Shown: piece after piece, positions 43,923 through 53,213 of the stretch
Position numbering within the stretch: the stretch's first letter is position 1
How the letters are laid out: every line of letters starts with the position of its first letter
Origin: Marinifilaceae bacterium
GTDB lineage: Bacteria; Bacteroidota; Bacteroidia; Bacteroidales; Marinifilaceae
DNA: 64,000 nt
Direction of reading: 5' to 3'
Assembly: GCA_025210485.1 (NCBI GenBank)
Contig: JAOARN010000003.1
Location: 1-64,000 of the forward strand
The notes under the pieces: generated by a model
The model's input: only the letters and a program-made list of their open reading frames with translations
Told to the model about the DNA's origin: nothing
The model's database searches: none
Program-made: the position numbers and the translations under genes

Positions 43923-46670
43923 TTAATGAGCCTCTAGCCAATTTTTGCCACTACCTATTTCTGCAATTAATTTGACGGATAAATCAGCAGCAGCTTCCAT
44001 TTCGGTTCTAATTATATTTTCGAGTGCTTCTTTCTCTGAAATTAGGCATTCAAAATTTAATTCATCATGCACTTGTAATACCATTTTTGATTTAAGGCCT
44101 TCTTCCTGCATTTTGTTATGAATGTTAATCATAGCAATTTTTATGACATCGGCAGCAGAACCTTGTACTGGTGCATTAATGGCATTTCTCTCGGCTATAC
44201 CTCTAACAATCGCATTAGATGAATTTATATCTCGCAAATTTCGTCTTCGGTTAAATATAGTACTTACATAGCCTTTTTCTCTGGCACTTTCTATTGCTTT
44301 GTCCATAAATATTTTGACTCCTGGATATGAATCAAAATATCCATCAATAAGTTCCTTGCCTTCTTTTCTACTAATATTTAATCTGTCAGCTAATCCAAAA
44401 GCAGATATTCCGTATACAATACCAAAGTTTGCAGTTTTGGCTCTTGTTCTCATATCACGATTTACCTCTTCTTCTGAAAGCTTATATATTTTTGCTGCCG
44501 TAGCTCTATGAAAATCTTCAGCATTATTAAATGCCTCTATCATATTTTTATCTTGACTAATATGTGCTATTAGTCGAAGTTCGATTTGTGAATAGTCGGC
44601 TGATAAAAATATGTATTCATCCGATTCAGTTGAGAAAGCTTTTCTAACCTTTCTTCCATCCTCGGTTCGGATAGGAATATTCTGAAGATTAGGATTATTT
44701 GAACTTAATCTACCTGTAGCAGCTTCGGTTTGATTGAAATTAGTATGAATTCTACCTGTTTTGTTATTGATATATGATGGAAGCGGATCAATATAAGTAG
44801 AAACTAATTTTTTCAGACCTCTAAATTCTAATATTTTAGGAATGATTTCGTGCTTTTTCGCAAGTTTTGACAAAACGGCTTCGGAAGTCGAATATTGACC
44901 CGATTTTGTTTTTTTAGCTTTAGCATCTAATTTCATTTTCTCGAAAAGAACTTCTCCTAGTTGTTTTGGTGAACCAACATTGAATTCGCAGTCTGCTAGT
45001 TCTATTATATCTTTTTCGAGATTATGTATTTTATTTTTTAATTCCTCAGAATTCTGTTTTAATTCCTTAGTGTCAAGTTTCACACCGTTTGATTCCATTT
45101 CTGCTAGTACAAATACTAGAGGAAGTTCAATATCGGTATAAATTTTATCAAGTTCTTTGGTGGTAATATCTTTCGAGAGTTTTTTGTGTAATTCTCTGTA
45201 AAGTATTACTTTTTCACAGTTGGAATCGTTTATTTCATTGTCTTCTTCAAAAAGTAGACCTATTTGGGTGTTTTCTTCGCTTTTATCTTCTTTTTCCGAT
45301 TTATAATTTAAATATGTATTGGTAATATATTCAAAATCATGTTTTTGATCAGGGAAAATAAGATAATGTGCGATGGATATATCGAAAATATTTTCAGCTA
45401 AATGAATATCATAACTTTTAAGACATATAATATCATGTTTGACATTATAACTTATTTTAGTGATATTCTTGTCTTCGAATATAAATTTGAATTCATTTAC
45501 AATTTCAAAATCTTGTTTTTTATCTCCACTAAGCTCAATATAAAAAGCCTTATCGTCAGAAAATGAGAAGTATAAAGATTTGATTGCAGAATTATGAATA
45601 TCCGAAGGGTCCGACAATTCTATTTTATAGGTGAAATTGTCGTGTATACACAAATCGGCTTTTAGATTTTGTCTAAGTAATTTTGTGTCTGTATTATAAT
45701 TATTGTAGTCAAGTACTATTTTCTCTTTTATTTCTTCTGTATCAGCTTTTGTGGAAGCATCTGATTCTTGATTTTCAGAATCCTTATTGATAAGTTTTTT
45801 AGCTAGCGTGAAGAATTCCAAATCGTCAAATACTTCTTTTAATAGGGAATTATTGAAAGATTTTAGTTTACAATCTTCTTCATTAAAATCAACAGGAACA
45901 TCCATTGAAATTGTAGCAAGAGTTCTAGAGAGTCTAACTTGTTCTTCAGAAGCTATTACCTTTTCTTTCTGTTTTCCTTTTAGTTTGTCTGTGTTTTGGT
46001 ATAAACCATCAATTCCGCCGTATGCTTGAATAAACTTTTGAGCAGTTTTTGGTCCAATTCCAGGGCAGCCAGGGATATTATCAGAGGCATCCCCCATCAA
46101 TCCTAATAAATCAATCACCTGTTCTGGATTGTCAACGCCCATATTATCTTTAACTTCATCTACTCCCCATATCTCTAATTCTTTTCCAGACCTTTTAGGT
46201 TTGTACATAAATACCCTATCTGTAACAAGTTGAGCATAATCTTTATCAGGAGTCATCATATAAGTTAGATAGCCTGCCTGTTCTGCCTTTCTTGATAATG
46301 TTCCTATGATATCATCGGCTTCATATCCTTTTACGACTATGTCGCAGATGTTCATAGCTTTAAGTATATTATGAATGTATGGTATAGACTTTTTTAGATC
46401 TTCAGGCATTGGCGGACGATTAGCCTTATATTCTTTATACATTTCATTTCGAAATGTGGGTCCCTCGGGGTCAAATATTACTGCTAAGTGAGTTGGTTTT
46501 TCTTTTTCGATAACCTCCACAAGGGTATTTGTGAAGCCAAGCATAGCGGATGTATTTAATCCCTTAGAATTATATCGTGGATTTTTAATAAACGCGTAGT
46601 ATGATCTATATATTAAAGCAAAAGCATCGAGCAAAAATAATTTTTTGTTACTCTCTGACAATGTGTTCAT
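43923..46670 (-). CDS. polA: DNA polymerase I with a degenerate 3'-5' exonuclease domain
   Basis: A 915-aa polymerase. The 5'-3' exonuclease (about residues 10-300) has EADD (117-120), DKDY and GDASDNIPGCPGIGP. The polymerase domain has SADYSQIELR, the O-helix DMRTRAKTANFGIVYG and VHDEL. The central proofreading domain is changed: the FDTET position reads YKIEL (348-352), so the E. coli D355 equivalent is lost. The region of D501 (around residues 483-490) has no clear aspartate, while D413 (E. coli D424) remains. Replication repair and Okazaki processing should be intact but proofreading is probably absent. DUF2797 follows 36 bases downstream. Confidence 0.93.
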   Translation of the reverse strand: MNTLSESNKKLFLLDAFALIYRSYYAFIKNPRYNSKGLNTSAMLGFTNTLVEVIEKEKPTHLAVIFDPEGPTFRNEMYKEYKANRPPMPEDLKKSIPYIHNILKAMNICDIVVKGYEADDIIGTLSRKAEQAGYLTYMMTPDKDYAQLVTDRVFMYKPKRSGKELEIWGVDEVKDNMGVDNPEQVIDLLGLMGDASDNIPGCPGIGPKTAQKFIQAYGGIDGLYQNTDKLKGKQKEKVIASEEQVRLSRTLATISMDVPVDFNEEDCKLKSFNNSLLKEVFDDLEFFTLAKKLINKDSENQESDASTKADTEEIKEKIVLDYNNYNTDTKLLRQNLKADLCIHDNFTYKIELSDPSDIHNSAIKSLYFSFSDDKAFYIELSGDKKQDFEIVNEFKFIFEDKNITKISYNVKHDIICLKSYDIHLAENIFDISIAHYLIFPDQKHDFEYITNTYLNYKSEKEDKSEENTQIGLLFEEDNEINDSNCEKVILYRELHKKLSKDITTKELDKIYTDIELPLVFVLAEMESNGVKLDTKELKQNSEELKNKIHNLEKDIIELADCEFNVGSPKQLGEVLFEKMKLDAKAKKTKSGQYSTSEAVLSKLAKKHEIIPKILEFRGLKKLVSTYIDPLPSYINNKTGRIHTNFNQTEAATGRLSSNNPNLQNIPIRTEDGRKVRKAFSTESDEYIFLSADYSQIELRLIAHISQDKNMIEAFNNAEDFHRATAAKIYKLSEEEVNRDMRTRAKTANFGIVYGISAFGLADRLNISRKEGKELIDGYFDSYPGVKIFMDKAIESAREKGYVSTIFNRRRNLRDINSSNAIVRGIAERNAINAPVQGSAADVIKIAMINIHNKMQEEGLKSKMVLQVHDELNFECLISEKEALENIIRTEMEAAADLSVKLIAEIGSGKNWLEAH

Positions 46671-47010
46671 CTTTGTTTATTTTATTTGTTTTTAATAAGT
46701 TATATCTGTTGAATTTAACAGGGGTATAAAATTACTTAATTTTTTAAAATAATTCTAGGCTTTGAAAAACCACTATTCTCTGACTATAACTTATTTGTGC
46801 GCAAGATAACAATTTAATATCAGAACTTAAAAAAAACTATTAAATTATAATCTAAAACAAGTTTTTGGCTTATGATTTATATCATAGTCGGTCTTATATT
46901 TTTTTATTTTAAATTGTGAATTGCTTCTAAATTGACAATTTTGAGACCATATTCTTCTAAAATAAAATAAACATAAGTATTTATGAAAGCAGTAGATGTA
47001 AATTGAAGAC
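46671..47010. other. Intergenic region upstream of polA
   Basis: About 340 AT-rich bases with no open frame, hairpin or full promoter box recognised. Confidence 0.4.
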
Positions 47011-47484
47011 TTATGAATCGATAGCTAGGTATATCTTAATTTCTGAATCGTTTTTATTCCAATTGAATTTATAGTCATATTTTTCGAAATAGATTATTCT
47101 ATTTTCTGTTTTTGTATTTAATTTGATATTCGATTTTGGGACTATTTCTTTGAATATATTGTAAATAGTATTTTTTAAAGATAATAGATTTCCCTTATGC
47201 GTGAAGCTTTCATACTTGCCAGCATGTATAGATACTTGTCTGAATTTTGAACTTTTTATATTTTCAACAAAAGGAATAGCTGCAGCATAAAAATATTGGC
47301 TTCCATATTTATAGACTATTCCATATTTCGTCCAATTTGTTTTGCTTTGACTAAGCATATTAAATCTCAATTCATTATTGAATAAAATCCAATGTTTTTG
47401 TATAATATCGAAATTCTTTGATTGAGATCTAGTTAATTCTGTTACAATACCAATAAGTTTTATATTTTGCGATAATTCAAGCAT
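47011..47484 (-). CDS. GyrI-like (effector-binding domain) small protein
   Basis: A 157-aa protein resembling the small-molecule binding domain of the AraC/GyrI family: an N-terminal beta strand with W-x-x-F, KYGIVYKYGSQYFYAAAIPF, the VSIHAGKYESFTHKG core and a C-terminal FEKYDYKFNWN...SEIKIYLAI. There is no DNA-binding helix-turn-helix. Stand-alone members bind drugs or act as hydrolase-like ligand traps. It has no close operon partner: the polyprenyl synthase gene ends 126 bases upstream. The N-terminal 25 residues are less typical. Confidence 0.72.
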   Translation of the reverse strand: MLELSQNIKLIGIVTELTRSQSKNFDIIQKHWILFNNELRFNMLSQSKTNWTKYGIVYKYGSQYFYAAAIPFVENIKSSKFRQVSIHAGKYESFTHKGNLLSLKNTIYNIFKEIVPKSNIKLNTKTENRIIYFEKYDYKFNWNKNDSEIKIYLAIDS

Positions 47485-47610
47485 AAAAAAATCGATTGCA
47501 ATATACTTTCAAGCATATATATTTTGCATTTTTTATTGGTGAATAAATCAATTGTATGTTTTGATTATTAGCTTACCAATGGAATCTAGATACATGACAT
47601 ACTTTATTAA

Positions 47611-48576
47611 TTATTTGTCACGTTTCATAATGTATTTTGCTAAATCCACCATAGCGGTTTTAAGTTCAGAGTCTTCAAATATGTTTAAGTTATTGATAGA
47701 ATTGCGATAATATGACTCCATTTTTTGTTCAGTGTATTTAATTCCACCTTTTTCATGAACAAAATTAATTAATTCAAGAACCTGTTCCTTATCACTGCTT
47801 TTTTTCTTTATTATTTTCATTATCCATCTTTTTTCTTTGCGAGATGAATTGTTTAAACTATGGATAATTGGAAGAGTTAATTTGTGTTCTTTTATGTCGT
47901 TTGCAGCTGGTTTTCCTGTATTATTATTTAAACTAAAATCAAAAAGATCATCTTTTAGTTGGAATGCCATTCCGATATTCATGCCAAAATTTTTCAGAGC
48001 ATTTACTTGCTCTTTGTTTGCATCTGCCGAAATAGCACCCAAACAGGTACATGTTTCTATCAAGCTAGCTGTCTTTTTGTAAATTATATCGTAATATACT
48101 TCTTCTGTAATATCTAATTTTCGGGCTTTTTCAATTTGTAGTAATTCACCCTCACTCATCATTTTAACAGCATTCGAAGCAATATCTAGTAGATCATAAT
48201 TTTTGGTTTCAAGTGCTGCCAAAAGACCTTTCGATAGAAGAAAATCGCCAACCAGAACAGCGATTTTGTTTCTCCAAATAGCATTGAGAGAAAAGAACCC
48301 ACGTCGCTTGTGAGAGTAATCAACCACATCATCGTGTAAAAGAGTTGCCGTATGTAGCAATTGCATTAGACTTGCTGCAACATGTGTCTTTTGGTTCACA
48401 TTACCACAGAGTTTAGCAGCAAGAAAAACTAGAATAGGTCTTAGTTCTTTTCCTTTACGTTTAATTATATATCTATTAATTATATCAAGAAGTTTGATAT
48501 TGCTTTTAAGGCTTGAGTTAAAATATTTATCAAACTCTTTCAACTCTTGATTTATAGCAGCTTTAAAACTATGCAT
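47611..48576 (-). CDS. Polyprenyl diphosphate synthase (trans, medium/long chain)
   Basis: A 321-aa all-helical isoprenyl synthase. The first aspartate-rich motif is LLHDDVVD (82-86) and the second is QLKDDLFDF; KGKELRP near residue 42 binds pyrophosphate. Chain-elongating enzymes of this class make the side chain of quinones (octaprenyl or similar); menaquinone is the usual quinone in the phylum. The chain length cannot be read reliably from sequence. It lies 61 bases after xth on the same strand. Confidence 0.9.
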   Translation of the reverse strand: MHSFKAAINQELKEFDKYFNSSLKSNIKLLDIINRYIIKRKGKELRPILVFLAAKLCGNVNQKTHVAASLMQLLHTATLLHDDVVDYSHKRRGFFSLNAIWRNKIAVLVGDFLLSKGLLAALETKNYDLLDIASNAVKMMSEGELLQIEKARKLDITEEVYYDIIYKKTASLIETCTCLGAISADANKEQVNALKNFGMNIGMAFQLKDDLFDFSLNNNTGKPAANDIKEHKLTLPIIHSLNNSSRKEKRWIMKIIKKKSSDKEQVLELINFVHEKGGIKYTEQKMESYYRNSINNLNIFEDSELKTAMVDLAKYIMKRDK

Positions 48577-48637
48577 CTTTTTACAGGTTCAATAATTTGG
48601 ATTATCAGGCTATTAATAAAACTTAGATTTTTTTGTT

Positions 48638-49414
48638 TTAGAAATTCATTTCGACTACTACTGGACAATGATCAGAGTGTACCACTTCGTTTAGGATATG
48701 TGCACCATGAAGATTAGTCTTCAGAGTCTCACTTACCATATTATAATCAATTCTCCAACCTGCATTTCTTTCTCGTGATTTAGCTCTATAAGACCACCAC
48801 GAATACTTTTCGGCAGATTTATCAAATTCTCTAAAACTATCAATAAAGCCACTTTCAATAAAATTATCGACCCACTCTCTCTCTTCGGGAAGGAATCCAG
48901 AAACATTCTTTTTGTTTTCAGGTTTGTTTATATCAATAGCTTTGTGACAGATATTGAAATCTCCGCAAATGATAAGTTTGGTTCTATCTTGCTTAATTTC
49001 GTTTATATGATTTTGAAAAGCATCTAGCCATTGCATTTTATAATCTTGGCGAGGTCCCCCAGTGGTTCCTGAAGGATGATAAGTGGAAAAAATCGAAATA
49101 TCCCCAAAATCGGCTCTTATCGCCCTGCCTTCGATATCGTATTTTTCTATACCTATACCACAAACAATATTATCAGGTTTTATTTTTGTAAGAATACCTA
49201 CCCCGCTATAACCTTTTTTCTCAGCACTAAACCAATAAGTATGATAGCCTAATTCTTGAAATAATTCGGATGCTATTTGATTTTCTTGAGCTTTTGTCTC
49301 TTGAATACAAACTATATCTGGTTTTTCTTCAGACAACCATTTAATTAGATCTTTATTAATAGCAGCTCTAATTCCATTTAAATTATAACTAATGATTTTT
49401 ACAATTCCTTTCAT
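48638..49414 (-). CDS. xth: Exodeoxyribonuclease III
   Basis: A 258-aa AP endonuclease/3' exonuclease of the ExoIII family, acting in base-excision repair. Key motifs are KIISYNLNGIRAA, the catalytic glutamate in CIQETKAQ, GVGILTK, the CGDFN loop with catalytic Asp and Asn, and HSDHCPVVVE at the C-terminus. It is preceded by a 520-base spacer holding a large AT palindrome and followed by the polyprenyl synthase gene. Confidence 0.95.
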   Translation of the reverse strand: MKGIVKIISYNLNGIRAAINKDLIKWLSEEKPDIVCIQETKAQENQIASELFQELGYHTYWFSAEKKGYSGVGILTKIKPDNIVCGIGIEKYDIEGRAIRADFGDISIFSTYHPSGTTGGPRQDYKMQWLDAFQNHINEIKQDRTKLIICGDFNICHKAIDINKPENKKNVSGFLPEEREWVDNFIESGFIDSFREFDKSAEKYSWWSYRAKSRERNAGWRIDYNMVSETLKTNLHGAHILNEVVHSDHCPVVVEMNF

Positions 49415-49936
49415 AAAAATATATTCTGTGGTATGTGTTATTTTATTTTATACAAATATGAAATAAAATATTTGCATATCTTATATATAATTTCTTAAAA
49501 TTTCAAATCATAGCTTTATTTTTCCTGCAGAATGAAATTTATTGATGCTATATTTTTGTTCTTATATTTTTTTTGTTAACAAATATTAAATGTTTTTAAC
49601 AAAAACATTTAATATTATGATAACGACACAGGCTATTATGTAAAGTCTGATTAGTGAGTTTTTGTCTAGTCCAAATAGCCAGAATAGTGATAAAACTACA
49701 TATTTAGTAGATGAATTAAGTCTTAGAAGTGATTTAGATTAAAGAATAGCTATGTTACACTAGTAATAATTGAAAGTTTATGTTTTTTATTAGAAATAAA
49801 CTTATAACTTAAGTAGATAAAAAAAACGGATTTTAATTAAGGATAATTGAATCTTTTATTATGATTAATCCTAACTAGTTATTTACATATACATAGAACT
49901 AGATATATGTAAAATAAACAATACACTTTACACTTA
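49415..49936. other. Divergent intergenic region between xth and the first aldo/keto reductase gene
   Basis: AT-rich, without open frames. It contains the perfect dyad at 49582-49616 and a 12-base palindrome tttgttaacaaa (49572-49583) immediately before it. No full promoter was identified. Confidence 0.45.
49582..49616. repeat. Perfect 16-bp inverted repeat (AT-rich)
   Basis: Arms aatattaaatgttttt and aaaaacatttaatatt (49582-49597 and 49601-49616) are separated by only aac. It lies between two divergent genes, so it is not a terminator of either. It may be an operator or a cruciform-prone element. Confidence 0.7.
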
Positions 49937-50887
49937 ATGAATTTACTACTTACAAACGGAAACCCTATGCCTAATATTGCAATAGGAACATGGAGGTTTA
50001 AAAGAAATGGAACCTATGCAATTGTTTATGAAGCGATAAAAGATGGTTATAGAAATATTGACTGTGCTAGTTGCTTTCGAAATGAGCGAGAAGTTGGTCG
50101 TGCTATTAATGACTGTATTAGAGGAGGTATAGTAAAAAGAGAAGATTTATGGATTACTACAAAATTATGGAATAACTGTCATGGGGAAGAAAATGTAATT
50201 CCCAACCTTAAGCATTCTCTTGCCGATTTAGGTCTTGACTACGTAGATTCTTATTTAATAAATTGGCCAGTTGTTTTTCGCAAAGATATTACAATGCCTG
50301 TTCATAGAGATGAATTTTTGGCTCCTGGTGAAATTCCTCTTTCAGAAACATGGAAAGGTATGGAGGCAGCCAAGGGAGCTGGTTTGGCAAGAACCATTGG
50401 GGTCAGTAATTTTAATATTGCAAGGCTAGAAGAAATTTTGAAAGATGCTTATTATAAGCCAGAATTTAATCAAATTGAAATTCACCCATACTTAAAACAA
50501 GAGAAATTGGTAAATTTTTGTCAAAAGAATGACATTAAACTTACTAGTTTGGCTACTTTAGGGGCTTTTGATAGACCTTCTATGATTAAGAAAAAGGATG
50601 AGCCTGCAGTATTATTGAATCCTGTGCTAACAGAGATAGCTACAGAATTAAATATTTCAAATGCACAATTGATAATTGCTTGGCTGGTTAATAGAGGTAT
50701 AGCTCCTGTTATAAAATCTACTAATCCAAATCATTTGAGAGAAAACTTGGAGGCTGTGAATATAAGATTGTCTGAATCTCATATGAATAGAATATTTTCA
50801 ATTTCCGAGAAATACAGATATATAAGTTCTGAGTATTTTGAAATTCCTGGAAGTCCATATACTCATGATTATATTTTCGAGGAATAA
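49937..50887 (+). CDS. Aldo/keto reductase paralogue 1, with two tetrad residues replaced
   Basis: A 316-aa (beta/alpha)8 AKR: GTWRF at the N-terminus, D42 in the NIDCAS strand, K76 in LWITTKLW, the IGVSNFN loop, the NQIEIHPYL strand and the NADPH-binding IKSTN near the C-terminus. The normal catalytic Tyr is F47 (DCASCFRNE) and the normal catalytic His is N109 (YLINWP). With only D and K left, ordinary carbonyl reduction is doubtful. A near-identical layout is found in the second copy 420 bases downstream. Cofactor binding appears intact, so a changed reaction or a binding role is possible. Confidence 0.88.
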   Translation: MNLLLTNGNPMPNIAIGTWRFKRNGTYAIVYEAIKDGYRNIDCASCFRNEREVGRAINDCIRGGIVKREDLWITTKLWNNCHGEENVIPNLKHSLADLGLDYVDSYLINWPVVFRKDITMPVHRDEFLAPGEIPLSETWKGMEAAKGAGLARTIGVSNFNIARLEEILKDAYYKPEFNQIEIHPYLKQEKLVNFCQKNDIKLTSLATLGAFDRPSMIKKKDEPAVLLNPVLTEIATELNISNAQLIIAWLVNRGIAPVIKSTNPNHLRENLEAVNIRLSESHMNRIFSISEKYRYISSEYFEIPGSPYTHDYIFEE

Positions 50888-51307
50888 TATTTAAACTCTT
50901 TTCTTTTACACCTTTTGAAGCTATTCCTTATTAAAAGAAGGGAATAGCTTCTTGTGTATTTAAAAATACTTAAACAAAAATAAAGATTAGTCACCTAAAT
51001 AAAATTATGTTTAACAGTACCGCTAAGTTTTATTTAAATTAATTTAATATAATTTTTTTGGCAAGTGTGAATTAAACTTGACAAACTACTATTGGGGCGT
51101 GATTAATGTTTTATAAACACCTGTGTGATTTGTAATTAAATCTTTAGTTGAAAATTGAAATATCCGAAAACGGATGGTATTGAAAGCTAATTTATTATTT
51201 TAGGATATAAAATGATATTGAATATAAGGATAAGTGTTCAATATTGTTATGATAATAAAAAAGGAACACAACACACAATTACCATTATAAACTAAAACAC
51301 CCAAAGA
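50888..51307. other. Spacer between the two aldo/keto reductase genes
   Basis: Contains the hairpin at 50917-50951 and otherwise AT-rich DNA with no open frame; a promoter for the second gene is expected but not identified. The spacer suggests the two paralogues are expressed separately. Confidence 0.4.
50917..50951 (+). terminator. Hairpin after aldo/keto reductase 1
   Basis: A perfect 11-bp stem gaagctattcc / ggaatagcttc (50917-50927 with 50941-50951) and a 13-base loop. The U-tract that follows is weak, so it may attenuate rather than fully stop transcription. Confidence 0.65.
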
Positions 51308-52258
51308 ATGAAACAAGTTTTTAAAAATGGAATCGATCAACACAAAATTGTAATTGGTACTTGGCGATTTAAGCAGCGTGATACATTCACTAATGTTTAC
51401 GACGCTATAAAATCTGGATTTAGGCATATTGATTGTGCCACAGCTTATAGGAATGAACGAGAAGTTGGGCGTGCAATTCACACATGTATAAAGGAAGGAA
51501 TTGTGAACAGAGAAGATCTTTGGATCACCTCGAAGTTATGGAATGATTCGCATGGAGAAGACAATGTAATATTGAACTTGAAGCAGAGTCTTTCCCACTT
51601 AGGGTTAACATATTTGGATTCATATCTAATAAACTGGCCAGTATTATTTCGAAAAGGTGTATTTATGCCTGCTCAAGGCTCTGATTTTATAGCGCCAGAT
51701 CAAATACCCCTTAAGGAAACATGGAAAGGTATGGAGGCTGCTAAAGGAGCTGGTTTAACTAGAACTATAGGAGTAAGTAATTTCAATATTGCTAGACTTG
51801 AGGAGATAATGGAGGATGCATACTATAAACCTGAAATTAATCAAATAGAGGTTCACCCTTATTTGAAACAAGAGAAATTGGTGGATTATTGTCAAAAAAA
51901 CAAAATAAAAGTCACAAGTTTGTGTTCTTTAGGATCCTATGATAGGCCTCGAATGGTTAAAGCTATTGATGAACCTGCTGTTTTGTATGATGATGAAATA
52001 GTTCGTATTTCGAACGAACTTAATATTTCGACAGCACAATTAATTATAGCTTGGCTTAATAATAGAGGAATTTGTCCAATTATAAAATCTACTAATCCTA
52101 TTCATATGAAAGAGGACGTAGAGGCCGTTAATATTAAATTGTCTGATGATGTTATGGCTCAGATAAATGCTATCGATCGAGAATTTAGGTATATATGCTC
52201 TGATTATTTTGTAATTCCTGGTAGCCCATACACTGCTGAATATTTTTTCGAACAATAA
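51308..52258 (+). CDS. Aldo/keto reductase paralogue 2, catalytic His replaced by Asn
   Basis: A 316-aa AKR clearly derived from the same duplication as the preceding one (the same length and long identical blocks, such as TWKGMEAAKGAGL). It keeps D42, the catalytic Y47 (DCATAYRNE) and K76, but N109 replaces the usual His in YLINWP, as in the first copy. Substitution of this His alters substrate scope in known AKRs (for example Glu in 5-beta-reductases), so activity is plausible here. It ends at a bidirectional terminator. Confidence 0.9.
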   Translation: MKQVFKNGIDQHKIVIGTWRFKQRDTFTNVYDAIKSGFRHIDCATAYRNEREVGRAIHTCIKEGIVNREDLWITSKLWNDSHGEDNVILNLKQSLSHLGLTYLDSYLINWPVLFRKGVFMPAQGSDFIAPDQIPLKETWKGMEAAKGAGLTRTIGVSNFNIARLEEIMEDAYYKPEINQIEVHPYLKQEKLVDYCQKNKIKVTSLCSLGSYDRPRMVKAIDEPAVLYDDEIVRISNELNISTAQLIIAWLNNRGICPIIKSTNPIHMKEDVEAVNIKLSDDVMAQINAIDREFRYICSDYFVIPGSPYTAEYFFEQ

Positions 52259-52291
52259 TGTTTTTATTTAAACTGTTTATATCATAACAAA

Positions 52292-52326
52292 AAAGGCTGT
52301 TCAATAATAGAACAGCCTTTGTTTTT
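52292..52326. terminator. Bidirectional terminator between aldo/keto reductase 2 and ybeY
   Basis: A perfect 11-bp stem aaaggctgttc / gaacagccttt (52292-52302 with 52310-52320), a 7-base loop and a T-run to the right. Flanking A-runs allow leftward termination too. Confidence 0.9.
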
Positions 52327-52747
52327 ATATTTTATCGTATAATTCTAGCATTTGATTTTCCATAGTAGTCATTATTCTTTGTTCTTTGTCGGTTTTATCT
52401 TTGAATCCGATAAAGTGAAGAACCCCATGAATGATAACTCTTTTTAATTCGGAGATAAATTCAGTTTCAAATTTTTCAGAATTAGATTTTACTGTATCTA
52501 TACTCAAAACGATATCACCCGAAATAATATCACCCATACAAGCATCAAAACTTATTATATCTGTATAATAATCATGTTCGAGATACTCTTTGTTGACTTC
52601 AAGAATGTATTCATCATTGCAAAATACGTAGTTTATCTCACCTATTTCGTAATCGAAATAGTCTACCACCTTTTCAATCCAATATTCTATTTTTTCTAAA
52701 TTAATATTTAAATCATATTGACTTTGAAATTCAAAACTAATGCTCAT
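52325..52747 (-). CDS. ybeY: Endoribonuclease YbeY (16S rRNA maturation)
   Basis: A zinc endonuclease for 16S rRNA 3'-end maturation and 70S quality control. The zinc motif is HGVLHFIGFKDKT, where the last ligand position is the Bacteroidota-type KDKT in place of the usual D-H. The longest frame starts at 52795, but that gives 16 extra residues not found in relatives; the MSISFEFQ start at 52747 is preferred. A TATATTTG box (52800-52793) would place the transcript start between the two. The upstream RsbW-like gene ends 61 bases away. Confidence 0.9.
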   Translation of the reverse strand: MSISFEFQSQYDLNINLEKIEYWIEKVVDYFDYEIGEINYVFCNDEYILEVNKEYLEHDYYTDIISFDACMGDIISGDIVLSIDTVKSNSEKFETEFISELKRVIIHGVLHFIGFKDKTDKEQRIMTTMENQMLELYDKI

Positions 52748-52792
52748 ATAATTTGTTCTACTTGTATTAATATTTGCTATTTTAATATTTTG

Positions 52793-52800
52793 CAAATATA
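52793..52800 (-). promoter_or_regulatory. -7 box candidate for ybeY
   Basis: TATATTTG on the minus strand fits TAnnTTTG exactly, but no TTG lies at the expected -33 distance. The predicted start near 52786 excludes the long-frame ATG at 52795 and supports the start at 52747. Confidence 0.35.
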
Positions 52801-52808
52801 GATGAAAT

Positions 52809-53213
52809 TTAGAATATAAATTTTAATTCGACTTCCGAGCCATTTTTATTAAATGCAATTTTATCTGCAAGATGATTCATAAGATATAATCCTCTCCCAT
52901 TTGTTTTTTCCAAATTTAATGGAGATGTTGGATCTGGAATTTCTGAATAATCAAATCCTACTCCTTCATCTTTTATATTAAAGACAAGTTCATTATTATT
53001 GATTTGGTATTCTATAAACACAGATTTGTCTTCATCAAGTTCATTTCCGTGGATTATAGCATTATTAACTGCTTCGATAACTGCAAGAGTTAACTTTCCA
53101 TATATTTCAGAACTAAATTCATTAACAGTACTAATTTCGTCAATTAGTTGTTCGACTATAGGAATGCTATCTAAGTTTGATTTTAGTTTAAGTAAATTGT
53201 CAGATTTAATCAT
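52809..53213 (-). CDS. RsbW-like anti-sigma factor / serine kinase (HATPase_c_2)
   Basis: A 134-aa GHKL-type protein. The N-box is AVIEAVNNAIIHGNE, the G1 box is KDEGVGFDY and the G2 box is NGRGLYLM. In partner-switching systems such kinases phosphorylate a STAS-domain anti-anti-sigma factor and bind a sigma factor. The 8-base overlap with the upstream DUF4175 gene implies coupled translation. Neither a sigma factor nor a STAS protein is adjacent; the RsbU-like phosphatase at 6656-7852 would be the natural antagonist if it belongs to the same circuit. Confidence 0.88.
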   Translation of the reverse strand: MIKSDNLLKLKSNLDSIPIVEQLIDEISTVNEFSSEIYGKLTLAVIEAVNNAIIHGNELDEDKSVFIEYQINNNELVFNIKDEGVGFDYSEIPDPTSPLNLEKTNGRGLYLMNHLADKIAFNKNGSEVELKFIF

